From contig CAYPIY010000006.1 of assembly GCA_964410965.1 (NCBI GenBank), forward strand, positions 248,001 to 312,000: DNA of 64,000 nucleotides, in the 5' to 3' direction. Source of the stretch: JBBIRG01 sp964410965. Its GTDB lineage: Bacteria; CLD3; SB21; JBBIRG01. Both the position numbers and the translations under genes were made by a program. This document shows positions 25,849 to 35,540 of this stretch, piece by piece. Positions within the stretch are counted from its first letter, which is position 1; every line of letters starts with the position of its first letter. The notes beneath the pieces were generated by a model that was not told where the DNA came from, made no database searches, and saw nothing but the letters and a program-made list of their open reading frames with translations.

Positions 25849-27144
25849 ATGATAAAAAAATTTTTTTTATTGGTAATGCCGGCGGCAGCTTTGCTTCTGA
25901 CCGCGATTGTTCCGGCGCTTCAGGAGCGCTTCAAGATACGGGAGCAATTTCATAAAACCGCGGCGGTGATATTTTGTTCCACGGGCCTGTCCGGAGTGGG
26001 TGCGGATACAAGTAAAGCCTCACAGTTTGTGGCGCACACGCTTAACGGCACGATTTATCCGAATACGCTTTATCAGGCCTTTCTCGCGGTTCATTACGAC
26101 GAAATGGATACCGTTCTGACGTTTCACAGCGCGGCCGGGCGCACGTATTCCGGCCATTTTCCGGGCGATACCAACACATTTATCCAGCTGGCACGGGGCC
26201 CGCTTGAGCAGAACTCGAAAGTGGATTCCCATACGGCTTTTTTTACGTTCCGGGGCGGATCTTCCCGGATGAAAATCCAGCAGAACCTGTACGCGCGAAA
26301 AGATACGAGTTACCGCGTTCATATGGATTATGTTTTCACTTTTTACCCTGCGACGTCGCCGGATACGGTCCGGTTTACCAATATCAGGATCATGTTCGGG
26401 TACGACGGTGATATCGGCACCTCGCTGGGCGGATACAGCAATGACAGCTGCGGTTATTACCGCGACGATTCCACGAAACTGATTTACATATACGACTGGC
26501 ACGATTCCACAAAATCGGTGTTTGCCGGTTTGAGTCTCCTCAGCGGAGGCGCAGAGGACAGCGCGGGGAACAGGGCGTTGTTTCACCAGACGGTCAATGA
26601 TTACGGCTCTTCGATGGCTTCGCTCGATACCGTTCTTTATGGAATGATGGCAAACCCCTCGATGGATCCGGCTCTCCAGAACACCGATCTGACTGTGTAC
26701 TGGACAGTGCGGCTGGGCGATAAATTCACCGATAATCCCCGAGATACGCTGACCGATACGGTACGGTTTGTATGGGTGAATGGTTTTTCAAGGGATGGCC
26801 TTATCCGTTCCGCGAAGGGTCTGAAAGTCAGTCCTCCGGTGATCAATCCTCCGGTTGCGATACCTGATAAGACGCGGTTACTGAACAATTATCCGAATCC
26901 TTTCAACGCGGGAACTAAAATCCGGTATGAATTATCATACAGCGGGGAAGTGAGCCTGATCGTTTATAACGCGCTGGGCCAGAAGGTACGAACTCTCGTC
27001 AAACAATATCAGTACGCGGGCGCGCATTCGGTTTACTGGGACGGCAGGGACGAATCCGGAAAAACGGTTGCCGGGGGTTTGTATATCTATCGTTTGAAAT
27101 CCGGTGACCTCAGCATGACCCAAAAATGTCTGATGGTGAAGTAA
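25849..27144 (+). CDS. Secreted protein with type IX (Por) C-terminal sorting domain
   Basis: This protein of about 431 residues has a signal peptide (KKFFLLVMPAAALLLTAIVPA) and a beta-rich body of no family I recognise. It ends in an 80-residue sorting tail with the NNYPNPFNAGTKIRYEL motif, LGQKVRTLV and GGLYIYRLKSG. In FCB bacteria this tail directs export through the type IX secretion system and is removed or anchored at the surface. In-frame codons extend upstream to 25738 within ccmE but have no signal-like sequence, so I use ATG 25849. No T9SS machinery gene is nearby. Confidence 0.82.
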   Translation: MIKKFFLLVMPAAALLLTAIVPALQERFKIREQFHKTAAVIFCSTGLSGVGADTSKASQFVAHTLNGTIYPNTLYQAFLAVHYDEMDTVLTFHSAAGRTYSGHFPGDTNTFIQLARGPLEQNSKVDSHTAFFTFRGGSSRMKIQQNLYARKDTSYRVHMDYVFTFYPATSPDTVRFTNIRIMFGYDGDIGTSLGGYSNDSCGYYRDDSTKLIYIYDWHDSTKSVFAGLSLLSGGAEDSAGNRALFHQTVNDYGSSMASLDTVLYGMMANPSMDPALQNTDLTVYWTVRLGDKFTDNPRDTLTDTVRFVWVNGFSRDGLIRSAKGLKVSPPVINPPVAIPDKTRLLNNYPNPFNAGTKIRYELSYSGEVSLIVYNALGQKVRTLVKQYQYAGAHSVYWDGRDESGKTVAGGLYIYRLKSGDLSMTQKCLMVK

Positions 27145-27157
27145 AAAAACTGGCTGA

Positions 27158-29083
27158 TCATTCATGAGCCGCGGATTCCCATTCCTTGTATAAATTCTCC
27201 AATAGTTGAATTATTGACTGGTATTCCTTTTGCTTGGAAATGCTGAGTTCGGCGTTTTTGTACAAATCAGGATCGGCCAGCTGTTGTTCCAGGGAGGATT
27301 TGGCCGCCTCTGCTTTTTCTATCTGATCTTCGATGGTCCGGATTTGCCGTTCTTTTCTTCGCTGTTCGGCGGCGATCTTTTTTTGTTCTTCCCTGGTTTT
27401 CTGGTAGGATTCGCGGGCCTGGGTTTTCTGTTCGTCACGGGACTGCGCGGTTTGGGTTATGCCGGTCAGAGCCTGCTCCGCGGTTTTCTTTTCGTGAAAA
27501 TCGCTGTAGTTGCCGAGAAACAGCCTCAGGCGGCCGTTCTTCAGTTCGTATACTTTCTGGACCAGCTGATCGAGAAAAGATCGGTCATGCGATACGATCA
27601 GAAGCGTTCCTTCGTAATCACCGAGCGCGCCCTGCAGGATTTCCTTGGTCTGCACGTCGATGTGGTTGGTCGGCTCGTCCAGGATGATGAAATTCACCGG
27701 ATTCAGAAGCATCTTGGCGAAAGCGAGCCTCGATTTTTCCCCCCCGCTGAGGACACGGACTTTCTTGTTGATATCCTCGCCTGAAAAAAGGAACGCGCCG
27801 AGTATGGTTCTCAGCATCAGCGGAGTCTGTCTCTGGGCGCTCAGGGCGAGTTCGTCGAACACCGTGTTGGCGCCGTCCAGTTTTTCCGCCTGCTGCTGAG
27901 CGTAATATTCCACGGTGACGTTGTGTCCCCACCGGACCGTGCCGGCCGAAGGCTTATCCATGCCCGACAGCAGGCGCACCAGCGTGGATTTACCGGCGCC
28001 GTTCACGCCGATCAGGGCCGCTTTTTCCCCGCGTTCGAGCGACAACCGGACGTCCGAGAAAACCTGAAGTTCGCCGTATGATTTGGCGAGCCCTTCCGCC
28101 TCAACCACCGTGCGTCCGCTCATCGGCGGCTGGGGAAACCTGAACGTCACGGATTTCCGGTCATCTTCCGGAAGCTGAAGATGGTCCATGCGTTCCAGCA
28201 TCTTTACGCGGCTCTGCACCTGGCGCGCTTTCGTCGCCTTATACCGGAACCGGTCGATGAACACCTGTATGCGCCGTATCTCATCCTGCTGGCGTTCATA
28301 TTCGGCAAGAAGTTTTTCTTCGTTCCCGATCTTTGCCTCTTCGTATTCTTCGTACGTGCCGGTGTACTCGGTCAGGGCGTTATGATCGAGCTCGACGATG
28401 CGGTCGCAGATGCGGTTGATGAACTGGCGGTCGTGCGATACCATCAGAACGGCGCCGTCATAGCGGATCAAGTAATCCTCAAACCATTCGATCGTCTCGA
28501 TGTCCAGGTGGTTGGTCGGCTCGTCCAGCAGCAGCAGGTCAGGATTCTGAAGCAGCAGTTTGGCCAGCGCGATCCGCATCTGCCATCCTCCGCTGAAATG
28601 ATCGCATGGCCGGTCAAAATCCTGGTTCGCGAAGCCCAGTCCGTTCAGGACCATGGCAGCTTTGGATTCCACGGAGAACGCGCCGTACAGTTCCAGCTGG
28701 TGCTGGAGTTCGCCCTGTTCATCGATCAGGTCCGCGTATGAACCGGATTCCGGATCCGTGCCTAAAAGAGCCGAATGAATGACTTCAAGCCTTTTTTCGA
28801 TATTTTTGATTTCCGAAAATGCGGATGTTACCTCTTCCATCAGGGTTTTTCCGGACGCGGTCAGGCCTTCCTGCGGCAGATATCCGATTCGGAGATGCCG
28901 GGAATGAACTACCTGCCCGCCGGTCGGCTGAAGATCGTGGGTCATGATTTTCATCAGCGTGGATTTGCCGGTGCCGTTTGCCCCGATCAGCGCCGTACGG
29001 TCTTTTCGCCGGATGTGCAGGGAAACCGGGCCGAATAACAACCGTCCGCCGAACTGCATTCTGAGCTGGACTAAATGAAGCAT
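27158..29083 (-). CDS. ABC-F family ATPase (ribosome-associated type)
   Basis: This is a soluble tandem ATP-binding cassette protein with no membrane domain. ABC-F proteins act on the ribosome in translation rescue, regulation or antibiotic protection. Cassette one has Walker A IGANGTGKST, signature FSGGWQMRIALAK and Walker B LLLLDEPTNHLD. The inter-domain linker carries a Lys/Arg-rich helical hairpin. Cassette two has GVNGAGKST, LSGGEKSRLAFAK and IILDEPTNHID. A coiled-coil C-terminal extension (about 540-635) resembles the Uup/YdiF branch. It starts six bases after the M48 peptidase stop. Confidence 0.93.
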   Translation of the reverse strand: MLHLVQLRMQFGGRLLFGPVSLHIRRKDRTALIGANGTGKSTLMKIMTHDLQPTGGQVVHSRHLRIGYLPQEGLTASGKTLMEEVTSAFSEIKNIEKRLEVIHSALLGTDPESGSYADLIDEQGELQHQLELYGAFSVESKAAMVLNGLGFANQDFDRPCDHFSGGWQMRIALAKLLLQNPDLLLLDEPTNHLDIETIEWFEDYLIRYDGAVLMVSHDRQFINRICDRIVELDHNALTEYTGTYEEYEEAKIGNEEKLLAEYERQQDEIRRIQVFIDRFRYKATKARQVQSRVKMLERMDHLQLPEDDRKSVTFRFPQPPMSGRTVVEAEGLAKSYGELQVFSDVRLSLERGEKAALIGVNGAGKSTLVRLLSGMDKPSAGTVRWGHNVTVEYYAQQQAEKLDGANTVFDELALSAQRQTPLMLRTILGAFLFSGEDINKKVRVLSGGEKSRLAFAKMLLNPVNFIILDEPTNHIDVQTKEILQGALGDYEGTLLIVSHDRSFLDQLVQKVYELKNGRLRLFLGNYSDFHEKKTAEQALTGITQTAQSRDEQKTQARESYQKTREEQKKIAAEQRRKERQIRTIEDQIEKAEAAKSSLEQQLADPDLYKNAELSISKQKEYQSIIQLLENLYKEWESAAHE

Positions 29084-29089
29084 GGCCGT

Positions 29090-30211
29090 TCAGTTCTCCA
29101 GGGTCCGGAATTGTTCCGCGAAGGCAATCCGGCGGCCGATAGAGGGATGACTGTAAAACAGGAATTCCACGATGGGATGAGGTGATTCGTCGGAAAGGTT
29201 CAGTTCTGCAAGTTTTTTCATGGCTCCGATAAAAATATCCGGCCTCTGTGTTTCCGACAGAGCGTACCGGTCGGCCTGCCTTTCGAAATGCCGGCTGATC
29301 ATGTTCTGTACGGGCATGACAGCTATGGAAAATAAAATGATCAGTAATCCCAGAACAGGCAGAACCGGCAAATCAGTAATCGACTGCTGATAAAATGCCG
29401 TGGTAATCCATTCGTAAATCAGAGCTGCCGTTCCCAGTCCGGTGAAAATGAAAAAAGCGCCTGTGAAAAGAAGTTTATGAATATGGCCGTGAACATAATG
29501 TCCCGCCTCATGCGCGAAAATGACCTCGGTTTCCTCCTCAGAGAAATTCTCCAGCAGGGTATCGGCCAGCAGAATTCTTTTAGATTTACCAAGGCCCGCG
29601 AATGCTGCGTTCGCTTTTTTGGTATTCTTGCTGAGGTTGAACTGGTAGATTCCGGTTATCCGGACCGAAATCCGTTCGCACAGGCGGTTCAGGCGCTCTT
29701 TCAGCGATTCCGACTCAACGGGCTTGAACTGATAAAACAGCGGGAAGAGCAGCACGGGCGCAAGCCGGACCATCAAAACCGAAAACAGGAAATACATCAC
29801 GCCGACAGGAATCCACCAAAGGTTTCCGAAAGTCAGCAGACAGAAATAAAAAAAGGCCAGCAGGGGAATGCCGATGGCCAGTCCGACCAGTGAACCTTTC
29901 AGTTCTTCCCGGATCCAGCCGGTGATTTTCTGGTTGGAAAGTCCGAAGCGGTGCTCAAGAATATAACTGTTGTAAAATTCCAGCGGAAAGCCGATCAGCA
30001 TGCCCGCCACGCTCAGGATCAGTGTGAATGCCAGGAACTGAATGTAAACGTTTCCCGTCAGGCTCTCAATCATTCCGGCAAATGTGAAGCTGAATCCGCT
30101 GAGGATCAAAAGGACCAGCATGATGAATGAAACCAGTCCGTTCAGGATGGTAATAATAAGCTTACGCTGGGTGTAAGTTTTATTAGAAGGCTCGTTCATG
30201 GCAGCGATCAC
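29090..30211 (-). CDS. M48 (Ste24/HtpX-type) membrane zinc metallopeptidase
   Basis: This is an integral membrane protease with several hydrophobic segments before and after the active site. The zinc motif HEAGHYVHGH is at about residues 231-240, and the third ligand is likely the Glu/Asp-rich ERQADRYAL region (about 312-320). A further conserved HPSIGRR lies near the C-terminus. The layout resembles Ste24-like CAAX proteases, which in bacteria handle membrane-protein quality control. GTG at 30211 has an AAAGGA four bases upstream; the alternative ATG at 30199 is also possible. Confidence 0.9.
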   Translation of the reverse strand: MIAAMNEPSNKTYTQRKLIITILNGLVSFIMLVLLILSGFSFTFAGMIESLTGNVYIQFLAFTLILSVAGMLIGFPLEFYNSYILEHRFGLSNQKITGWIREELKGSLVGLAIGIPLLAFFYFCLLTFGNLWWIPVGVMYFLFSVLMVRLAPVLLFPLFYQFKPVESESLKERLNRLCERISVRITGIYQFNLSKNTKKANAAFAGLGKSKRILLADTLLENFSEEETEVIFAHEAGHYVHGHIHKLLFTGAFFIFTGLGTAALIYEWITTAFYQQSITDLPVLPVLGLLIILFSIAVMPVQNMISRHFERQADRYALSETQRPDIFIGAMKKLAELNLSDESPHPIVEFLFYSHPSIGRRIAFAEQFRTLEN

Positions 30212-30286
30212 GTATTCCTTTTGTGAGGATATATAATGCGGAATCTTCTGAAAGACGCGGGATGTGTATATTATCGAGTGTTGAAA

Positions 30287-31177
30287 TCAGCCGTTTGATT
30301 TCAGCCGAGCCAGGATTTCAGAAATTTTCTGTTCCGATTCCGTTTCCGGAAACTGGCAGGTTCCGGCGCCCTTGTGGCCACCTCCCCCGTATTCGGCCAT
30401 CAGCTGGCCAACATCGGTTTTGCAGGTACGGTTGAAGATGCTGTGGCCGACTGCGCATACGATCACGCCGGGTTCCTTGCCCTTGAAAATCCGGATGGAA
30501 ACATTGGTTTCAGGAAACAGTGTATAGATCAGGAACCTGTTGCCGCCGGGGAATTTTTCAACTTCACGCGGATCGGTCAGCACGACGTTGCCGTCCTGTT
30601 TTGAATATTTCAGGAGCGCGGCCTTGAATTCTTCCTGTTCGCTGAAATAACGGTCCGTTTTTTCTTTCACTTCGGGAAGTTCCAGGATTTGTTCCAGAGA
30701 ATATGCCTGGATCCATCCGATCATACGCTGGAAATAATCTTCAAAATCGGCCAGGCCGGAACGGGGATCGAGAGTATAAGAGACAAGTACCCATCCTTTC
30801 GGGTTCAGCACATCTTCTATGTTAAGATTGCCGCTGTCGATCCGGTCAGTTTCAATCAGCATATCGCCGAACTTTTTAAGTTCATCGGGCTGTTCGTAAA
30901 AATCATAGATCACACGGGCGCAGCTTGGCGCAATGGCAAATTTTCCCTTGTACGCGGAAGTGTCCGATTTGTGCTGCTGGCTGGAATGATGGTCAAACCA
31001 GAGCGCGCAGTCAGGATGATAGGGGAGGTTGGCAATGATGTCCCGGTCCGTTACGGGAACTTTGCCGTCCTGCATGTCTTTGGGTATGGCGAAGATTACC
31101 TGATCTATTTTTTCCATGATCGTGATAAAAACAGCGCTGACTAAACCGTCGAAATCCGTCCGTGTGATAAGTCGCAT
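30287..31177 (-). CDS. DHH family phosphoesterase
   Basis: This is a metal-dependent phosphoesterase of the RecJ/NrnA/DHHA1 superfamily. Motif I is TRTDFDGLVSAV (about 5-16), the motif with the DHH triad is WFDHHSS (about 60-66), and the C-terminal DHHA1 substrate-binding motif is GGGGHKGAGT (about 265-274). At 296 residues it is the size of NrnA-like nanoRNases or cyclic-dinucleotide phosphodiesterases, but lacks CBS or GGDEF additions. The substrate (pAp, nanoRNA, c-di-AMP or polyphosphate) cannot be told by eye. It is a single gene followed after about 100 bases by an M23 peptidase. Confidence 0.85.
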   Translation of the reverse strand: MRLITRTDFDGLVSAVFITIMEKIDQVIFAIPKDMQDGKVPVTDRDIIANLPYHPDCALWFDHHSSQQHKSDTSAYKGKFAIAPSCARVIYDFYEQPDELKKFGDMLIETDRIDSGNLNIEDVLNPKGWVLVSYTLDPRSGLADFEDYFQRMIGWIQAYSLEQILELPEVKEKTDRYFSEQEEFKAALLKYSKQDGNVVLTDPREVEKFPGGNRFLIYTLFPETNVSIRIFKGKEPGVIVCAVGHSIFNRTCKTDVGQLMAEYGGGGHKGAGTCQFPETESEQKISEILARLKSNG

Positions 31178-31281
31178 AAGGTGTCCTGAAATATAATTAA
31201 ATGTAACAGTTGAATTTAAGGCTTTTGTTTAAAAAAGCAAAAAGTATTTATGAGGTTTTACGGTAAGACGCAGTATAATAA

Positions 31282-32154
31282 TTAATCCCTGAAAATAAAT
31301 TGGATGTACCGGCCATAAAGGTTTATTGGATCCATGAAATGCCTGAGTTTTGAGCCCTGACGGTTGTCGTAACCCCTCAGCCATCTTCCGGAATCGTTTC
31401 GTTTTGCTTCATTGGCGCTCTGCAGCCGGATTCCGAAATGGAGATGTTCGGCGCCGTCACCGTTATTGTCGTCGTCATTGATATACCCGAGTATATCGCC
31501 TTTTCTTACTATATCTTCTTCTTTCCACGGGAGCGCCTGACCGCCGTTCCGGATTCGCTCTTTCCGCAGATGACCGTATATAGAGATGAAAACAGGGGGA
31601 ATGGAAGATTTTTTCCACGAATCACGGTACTGATGTTCGATCACTACAACCAGATCTCCGTATCCGCCGGCGCTTTCGTAATGTTTTATCGTTCCGTCAT
31701 AGATCGCCCGGACGGTGTCGCCTTCGCTCCCGTAGATGTCGGTTCCCAGATGATTGTAATCAAAATAAAAAAGGCGTCCCCAGATGACAGGAATTTCCCA
31801 TGTTGCCTGCTGAGAATGTACGGAGACCGGAAAAATGAAAGGTGATGTCCGGTCCGGTTCAAGAACCGCCGTGACCGGGCGACGGAAGCGAAAAACGTAA
31901 TTTAAGTAAAAATCATCAATGGAATCCTTTTCAGACATCGTTACCCTGTGCCGAAGCATTTCGAGTTCATAGAATGTACGCCAGTATTCCGGGTCCAGTC
32001 CGGCTGATATGTCCTGGAGAGTATCAATTTGTGCCTGAATCAAACTGATTTGTGATTTCAGAAATTCTTCATCGGTTCGCAGCGGATCGTGCGGGTGACA
32101 TCGGGGGAAAAAAACGGATAAAAGCAGGATGCAGATAACTGAAATGTATTTCAT
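31282..32154 (-). CDS. Exported M23-family peptidase (LytM domain)
   Basis: This is a periplasmic peptidoglycan endopeptidase or LytM-type factor. An N-terminal hydrophobic export signal (ISVICILLLSVFF, about 4-16) precedes a Cys that does not form a convincing lipobox. A helical region (about 30-80) follows. The LytM domain has the zinc ligands in HLGTDIYG (about 135-142) and EHLHFGI (about 238-244), and the conserved His in ISIYGHL is present, so it should be active. Regulation and partners are not evident from the neighbourhood. Confidence 0.87.
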   Translation of the reverse strand: MKYISVICILLLSVFFPRCHPHDPLRTDEEFLKSQISLIQAQIDTLQDISAGLDPEYWRTFYELEMLRHRVTMSEKDSIDDFYLNYVFRFRRPVTAVLEPDRTSPFIFPVSVHSQQATWEIPVIWGRLFYFDYNHLGTDIYGSEGDTVRAIYDGTIKHYESAGGYGDLVVVIEHQYRDSWKKSSIPPVFISIYGHLRKERIRNGGQALPWKEEDIVRKGDILGYINDDDNNGDGAEHLHFGIRLQSANEAKRNDSGRWLRGYDNRQGSKLRHFMDPINLYGRYIQFIFRD

Positions 32155-32278
32155 ACGTCAGCCTGTTTTCAATAGTGTATTGAACGAAACACCGAAAGAA
32201 TGGTTTCATTCTGCCGGTCTCTGAATGCTACAAAACTGAATTCTCTGAATCAATGAATTTTTCGTATAGGATACGTAA

Positions 32279-33184
32279 TTAATGGTATTCCGACTTTTCG
32301 TATTCCATCGTTCCGGAATGCATCATATCCGGCAAGGTTTTTTTACGGGTGATCTCAAATGTCGTTAAAAGGCCGCAATGATCGGATAATGGATTTTCCG
32401 GATGATTTAAGACCACTTCCGAATGAATCAGGTCCACATGGGACCGGTTTTCCTTTGAGCGAAGGATGAAAATATAGTCGATTCTTTCGTCCTGGTCGTG
32501 CCTGGAAGATGGCCGTTTGTAAGAGCGGTTTTTAAAAAATGTATGTCCTTTTGATGCGGGGTGAAGTGAGCCGTATGTGTCCTGGCTGGAGTCATTAAAA
32601 GTATCCAGCATCCAGCCGGTCAGTTGCCCGTATTCGCGCATGTCAGGATCAATATTAAGGTCGCCGGCCAGCATGGAAGGATATCGGCGCGAGAAAAGCG
32701 ATATATAACGCTGAAGTTCATGAAGCTGTTTCTGGCGGTTCTGAATATGCACAGGCAGTTTTCCGGATCCGAGATGAGTATTGAAAAGCTGAATGAAACC
32801 ATGAGGGGTTTCAATCCTGATCATCAATACGCCCTTGGCGGCGAAATACTCGTACCATTCGGTATATCGGGTGAATGTGTGCATGTGTTCTTCGACAATG
32901 GGGTACCTGGAAAAAAATAAAAGGCCGTTTCCCAGCGCGCCTTTCAGCATTTTTCGTCCCGGGTGATAACTGTAATATCCGTAATCGAGACTGTTCATAA
33001 GCCTTCGTGCGGATTTTTCCGTCCATACTTCCTGAAAGGCCGCAACGTCGGGGTGAAGTCTGTTGACTTCCTCCGCAATCCTCCGTATCCGCTCATCGAC
33101 GGAACAGGCAATGGGAAATACGCCTAATTTAAGGCCCCAGGCGTTAAATGTCAGTACTGAGAGTTTTAGTGCATTATGCATCAT
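32279..33184 (-). CDS. Endonuclease/exonuclease/phosphatase family protein (sphingomyelinase-like)
   Basis: This is an EEP-fold metal hydrolase. Motifs are LTFNAWGL (Asn ligand), AAFQEVW (catalytic Glu), NTHLGSG, LAGDLNIDP and the terminal LSDHCGLLT with the catalytic Asp-His. The arrangement resembles neutral sphingomyelinase/inositol phosphatase members more than AP endonucleases. There is no obvious signal peptide. I use the ATG at 33184 because GGGAAA lies eight bases upstream; an in-frame ATG at 33202 adds six residues. The substrate is not known. Confidence 0.83.
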   Translation of the reverse strand: MMHNALKLSVLTFNAWGLKLGVFPIACSVDERIRRIAEEVNRLHPDVAAFQEVWTEKSARRLMNSLDYGYYSYHPGRKMLKGALGNGLLFFSRYPIVEEHMHTFTRYTEWYEYFAAKGVLMIRIETPHGFIQLFNTHLGSGKLPVHIQNRQKQLHELQRYISLFSRRYPSMLAGDLNIDPDMREYGQLTGWMLDTFNDSSQDTYGSLHPASKGHTFFKNRSYKRPSSRHDQDERIDYIFILRSKENRSHVDLIHSEVVLNHPENPLSDHCGLLTTFEITRKKTLPDMMHSGTMEYEKSEYH

Positions 33185-33314
33185 ATTATGCTTTCCCTTC
33201 ATTGGTTCGGGGATAAGATAAAATGATATTATTTTCGTAGAATTACAGGAATATTATCTGAGTGTGTTCAGTCAAGATACGGATCGGCAATATGGTTCGG
33301 TTCGGATGCGGGTA

Positions 33315-34787
33315 TTATTGTACCGCGAATTCGACGTCTGTTCGTTTCGTAAAATACCGGCTGTATCTGTATGTTGTTTTTGCCTCAATGACAAACCTGT
33401 AAAGACCGGACAGGTAGTGAATATCTCGCTGTTTCGAAACAATGCCGGATGTATCCGGATGGGTTTTGTTTCCCAGCGAATCATTCAATTGTAAGTATCT
33501 TCCCGCCAGCGATTTTGTGTGAAATAAAAACCGGTCATCAGGAAGCCTGTCCCAGAGAATTTTAATTTTGCCTAAAGGATAAATCCGGTTATTTGCAAGT
33601 TCTGCAATTCTCTGTCCCTGTTCGTTTTCGATCCATGCGCTCATCCGGGACTGTTCCGTCAGCAAGAATTCGAACTGAACCATGCTGTCTGCCATAGAGA
33701 CGTTCATGTTCAGGATATCCGTTCCGATGTGAAAATACTGTCCGTAATGCTTATCAAGAATGAATACCTGGCCGAATTTTTTTCCGATAAATATGGCCCG
33801 CGGTTCAAAAAATTCATTGTCATCTTCACCGATATGCCCGAACGACGTGATGTAATTCAGGTAGCGGTCGAATTTATGAACGCAATGATTAAGCAGGTCC
33901 GTAACCCAGATGTTGCAGTAATAATCAATAGCCGCGGAGGTCAGGTATACCCGCTGATAACCGTAATCCGTCGAGTTCACGCCCGAAATGAAGCGGCCTT
34001 CAAGAGAGTATTTCCGGATGCGGGTATGATTCATGTCCATCACGATCAGGAAACTTTCACCGAAATAAGTGTCGTTAAAACGGCCGTCAGTTAATGCGAG
34101 TCCGTCCGGCTGAAATATGTTCGATTGAATTTCTGCGGAATCCTGCTGAAAGCCAAAGAGGGACTGGAAAGTCATGTCTTTGTCGAAGATCTGTATGCGG
34201 TCATTTCCCGTATCGGCGATATAAATCTGACCTGCCGCGTCAATAGCGATGCCCCCCGGCGAATCAAATTCCCCGGTATTTGAACCTTTTTTTCCGAATG
34301 CTTTCACGAACTGAAGATAGGTGCCTGGATTCAATAAACGCACTACGCGGTGATTGCCGGTATCCGTGATCCATACGTCTCCGTCGGGTGTGGCCGCAAT
34401 GCCCCTGGGACCGGATAATTTCTGGAAGCTCGTTTTGCCCTCGTACACGTCCAGAGTCTGCATGGTGGAATTGTAAATAATATTGTTTTGCCCTGAATTC
34501 AGCGCGTAAACAGTCAGGTCATCGTCGTCGTGGGGATTCAGCGGGTCATCTGTGCTTTTCAGGCGAACACCGGCGATGCCGTAAGGATTGTCGGGCTTCA
34601 CATCCGTCCGCCCGATCAGCGCCATGAATGCCATCAGATGGAGTTTCCCGGCTTTGTGAATCGGTGCGTGACGGAGCGGGGGATAGACAAGAGTCGTTGG
34701 AATGTGAGCCTTATATTCTTTTTGCTGTGCCGTCACAACAGATGCGAAAATTATGAACGTGTGGAAATGTTTCAGAAAACCCGGCAT
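33315..34787 (-). CDS. Exported NHL-repeat beta-propeller protein
   Basis: A signal peptide (about 5-20, ending VTAQQ) precedes a propeller of NHL repeats (about 95-345). Recurrent units are RGIAATPDGDVWITDTGNHR, GGIAIDAAGQIYIADTGNDR and IQIFDKDMTF. The C-terminal part (about 365-490) is an Ig-like module resembling FlgD/T9SS-tail-type beta folds, with an ASN-less end rather than the NYPNPFN tag. NHL proteins are usually binding scaffolds. A GAGAG ribosome site precedes the ATG. No neighbour suggests a partner. Confidence 0.8.
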   Translation of the reverse strand: MPGFLKHFHTFIIFASVVTAQQKEYKAHIPTTLVYPPLRHAPIHKAGKLHLMAFMALIGRTDVKPDNPYGIAGVRLKSTDDPLNPHDDDDLTVYALNSGQNNIIYNSTMQTLDVYEGKTSFQKLSGPRGIAATPDGDVWITDTGNHRVVRLLNPGTYLQFVKAFGKKGSNTGEFDSPGGIAIDAAGQIYIADTGNDRIQIFDKDMTFQSLFGFQQDSAEIQSNIFQPDGLALTDGRFNDTYFGESFLIVMDMNHTRIRKYSLEGRFISGVNSTDYGYQRVYLTSAAIDYYCNIWVTDLLNHCVHKFDRYLNYITSFGHIGEDDNEFFEPRAIFIGKKFGQVFILDKHYGQYFHIGTDILNMNVSMADSMVQFEFLLTEQSRMSAWIENEQGQRIAELANNRIYPLGKIKILWDRLPDDRFLFHTKSLAGRYLQLNDSLGNKTHPDTSGIVSKQRDIHYLSGLYRFVIEAKTTYRYSRYFTKRTDVEFAVQ

Positions 34788-34867
34788 ACAGTTCTCTCTA
34801 TGCTGAATATAAAATCGTAAACGCCTAAACTGCAGAACGGCGAGAAAATAGGAACTTGAAAAATAAT

Positions 34868-34896
34868 TTGCAAGTTGATTTGAAAGCTTTTACATT
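34868..34896 (+). promoter_or_regulatory. Candidate promoter for the sigma/anti-sigma pair
   Basis: TTGCAA at 34868-34873 and TACATT at 34891-34896 with a 17-base spacer, about 65 bases upstream of the sigma factor ATG. Called by pattern only; an autoregulated ECF promoter could differ. Confidence 0.35.
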
Positions 34897-34961
34897 GATT
34901 AAGAACAAAATGAACAGACGGAATAAAACATTCACTTTTACGTTACCCCAGTAAGGCACCT

Positions 34962-35516
34962 ATGACAGCAAAAGAGTTTGAAGAGCAGGCGTTACCCCAT
35001 TCGGATTCATTGTATCATACCGCTTTGCGTCTTACTCATAATCCCAACGACGCTGAGGACTTAGTGCAGGAAGTATTTTACAAATCTTTTAAGTCGATCA
35101 ATCAGTTTGAGCCCGGTACAAACATGAAAGCGTGGCTTTTCAAGATTCTCGTAAACACACATATTTCACAGTACCGGAAGAATTCCCGCAATCCGGCTGC
35201 TGCCGCCTATGAGGACATCGAGGAGTTTTCCTTGTACAATCAGGTTCACAGCCGTGCAACCTCCCTTTCCGACTCGCCGGCATCGATCCTCGACCGTTTT
35301 CTTGCGAAAGACATCCAGAATGCGATTGATGATCTTCCGGATCAGTTCAGGGATGTGGTCATGCTTGTGGATGTGGAGGGTTTCTCCTATCAGGAAGCAG
35401 CGGATATCCTTGAAATTCCAGTGGGTACGGTTATGTCAAGACTGTTCAGAGGCCGGAAAATTCTTCAGAAAGAACTCTGGGAATATGCGGTGGAATACGG
35501 CTACGTCAACAATTAA
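34962..35516 (+). CDS. ECF sigma factor (SigH/SigR-like)
   Basis: This 184-residue group 4 sigma factor has region 2 with LYHTALRLTHNPNDAEDLVQ, EVFYKSFKSI and MKAWLFKILVNTHISQYRK, and region 4 with LPDQFRDVVMLVDVEGFSYQ, EAADILEIPVGTVMSRLFRG and RK. The pattern is close to the SigR/SigH (ECF12-like) branch that responds to thiol-oxidative stress. The next gene, 25 bases downstream, is a small zinc-type anti-sigma, which fits a redox-switch pair. That the signal is disulfide stress is by family analogy. Confidence 0.92.
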   Translation: MTAKEFEEQALPHSDSLYHTALRLTHNPNDAEDLVQEVFYKSFKSINQFEPGTNMKAWLFKILVNTHISQYRKNSRNPAAAAYEDIEEFSLYNQVHSRATSLSDSPASILDRFLAKDIQNAIDDLPDQFRDVVMLVDVEGFSYQEAADILEIPVGTVMSRLFRGRKILQKELWEYAVEYGYVNN

Positions 35517-35540
35517 CGCAATTATCTTGAAAGGTCATAT

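Noticed and set aside
27120..27180. Bidirectional terminator between the sorting-tail gene and the ABC-F gene
   Set aside because: The GGCT...AGCC pairing is interrupted by mismatches and too weak to call.
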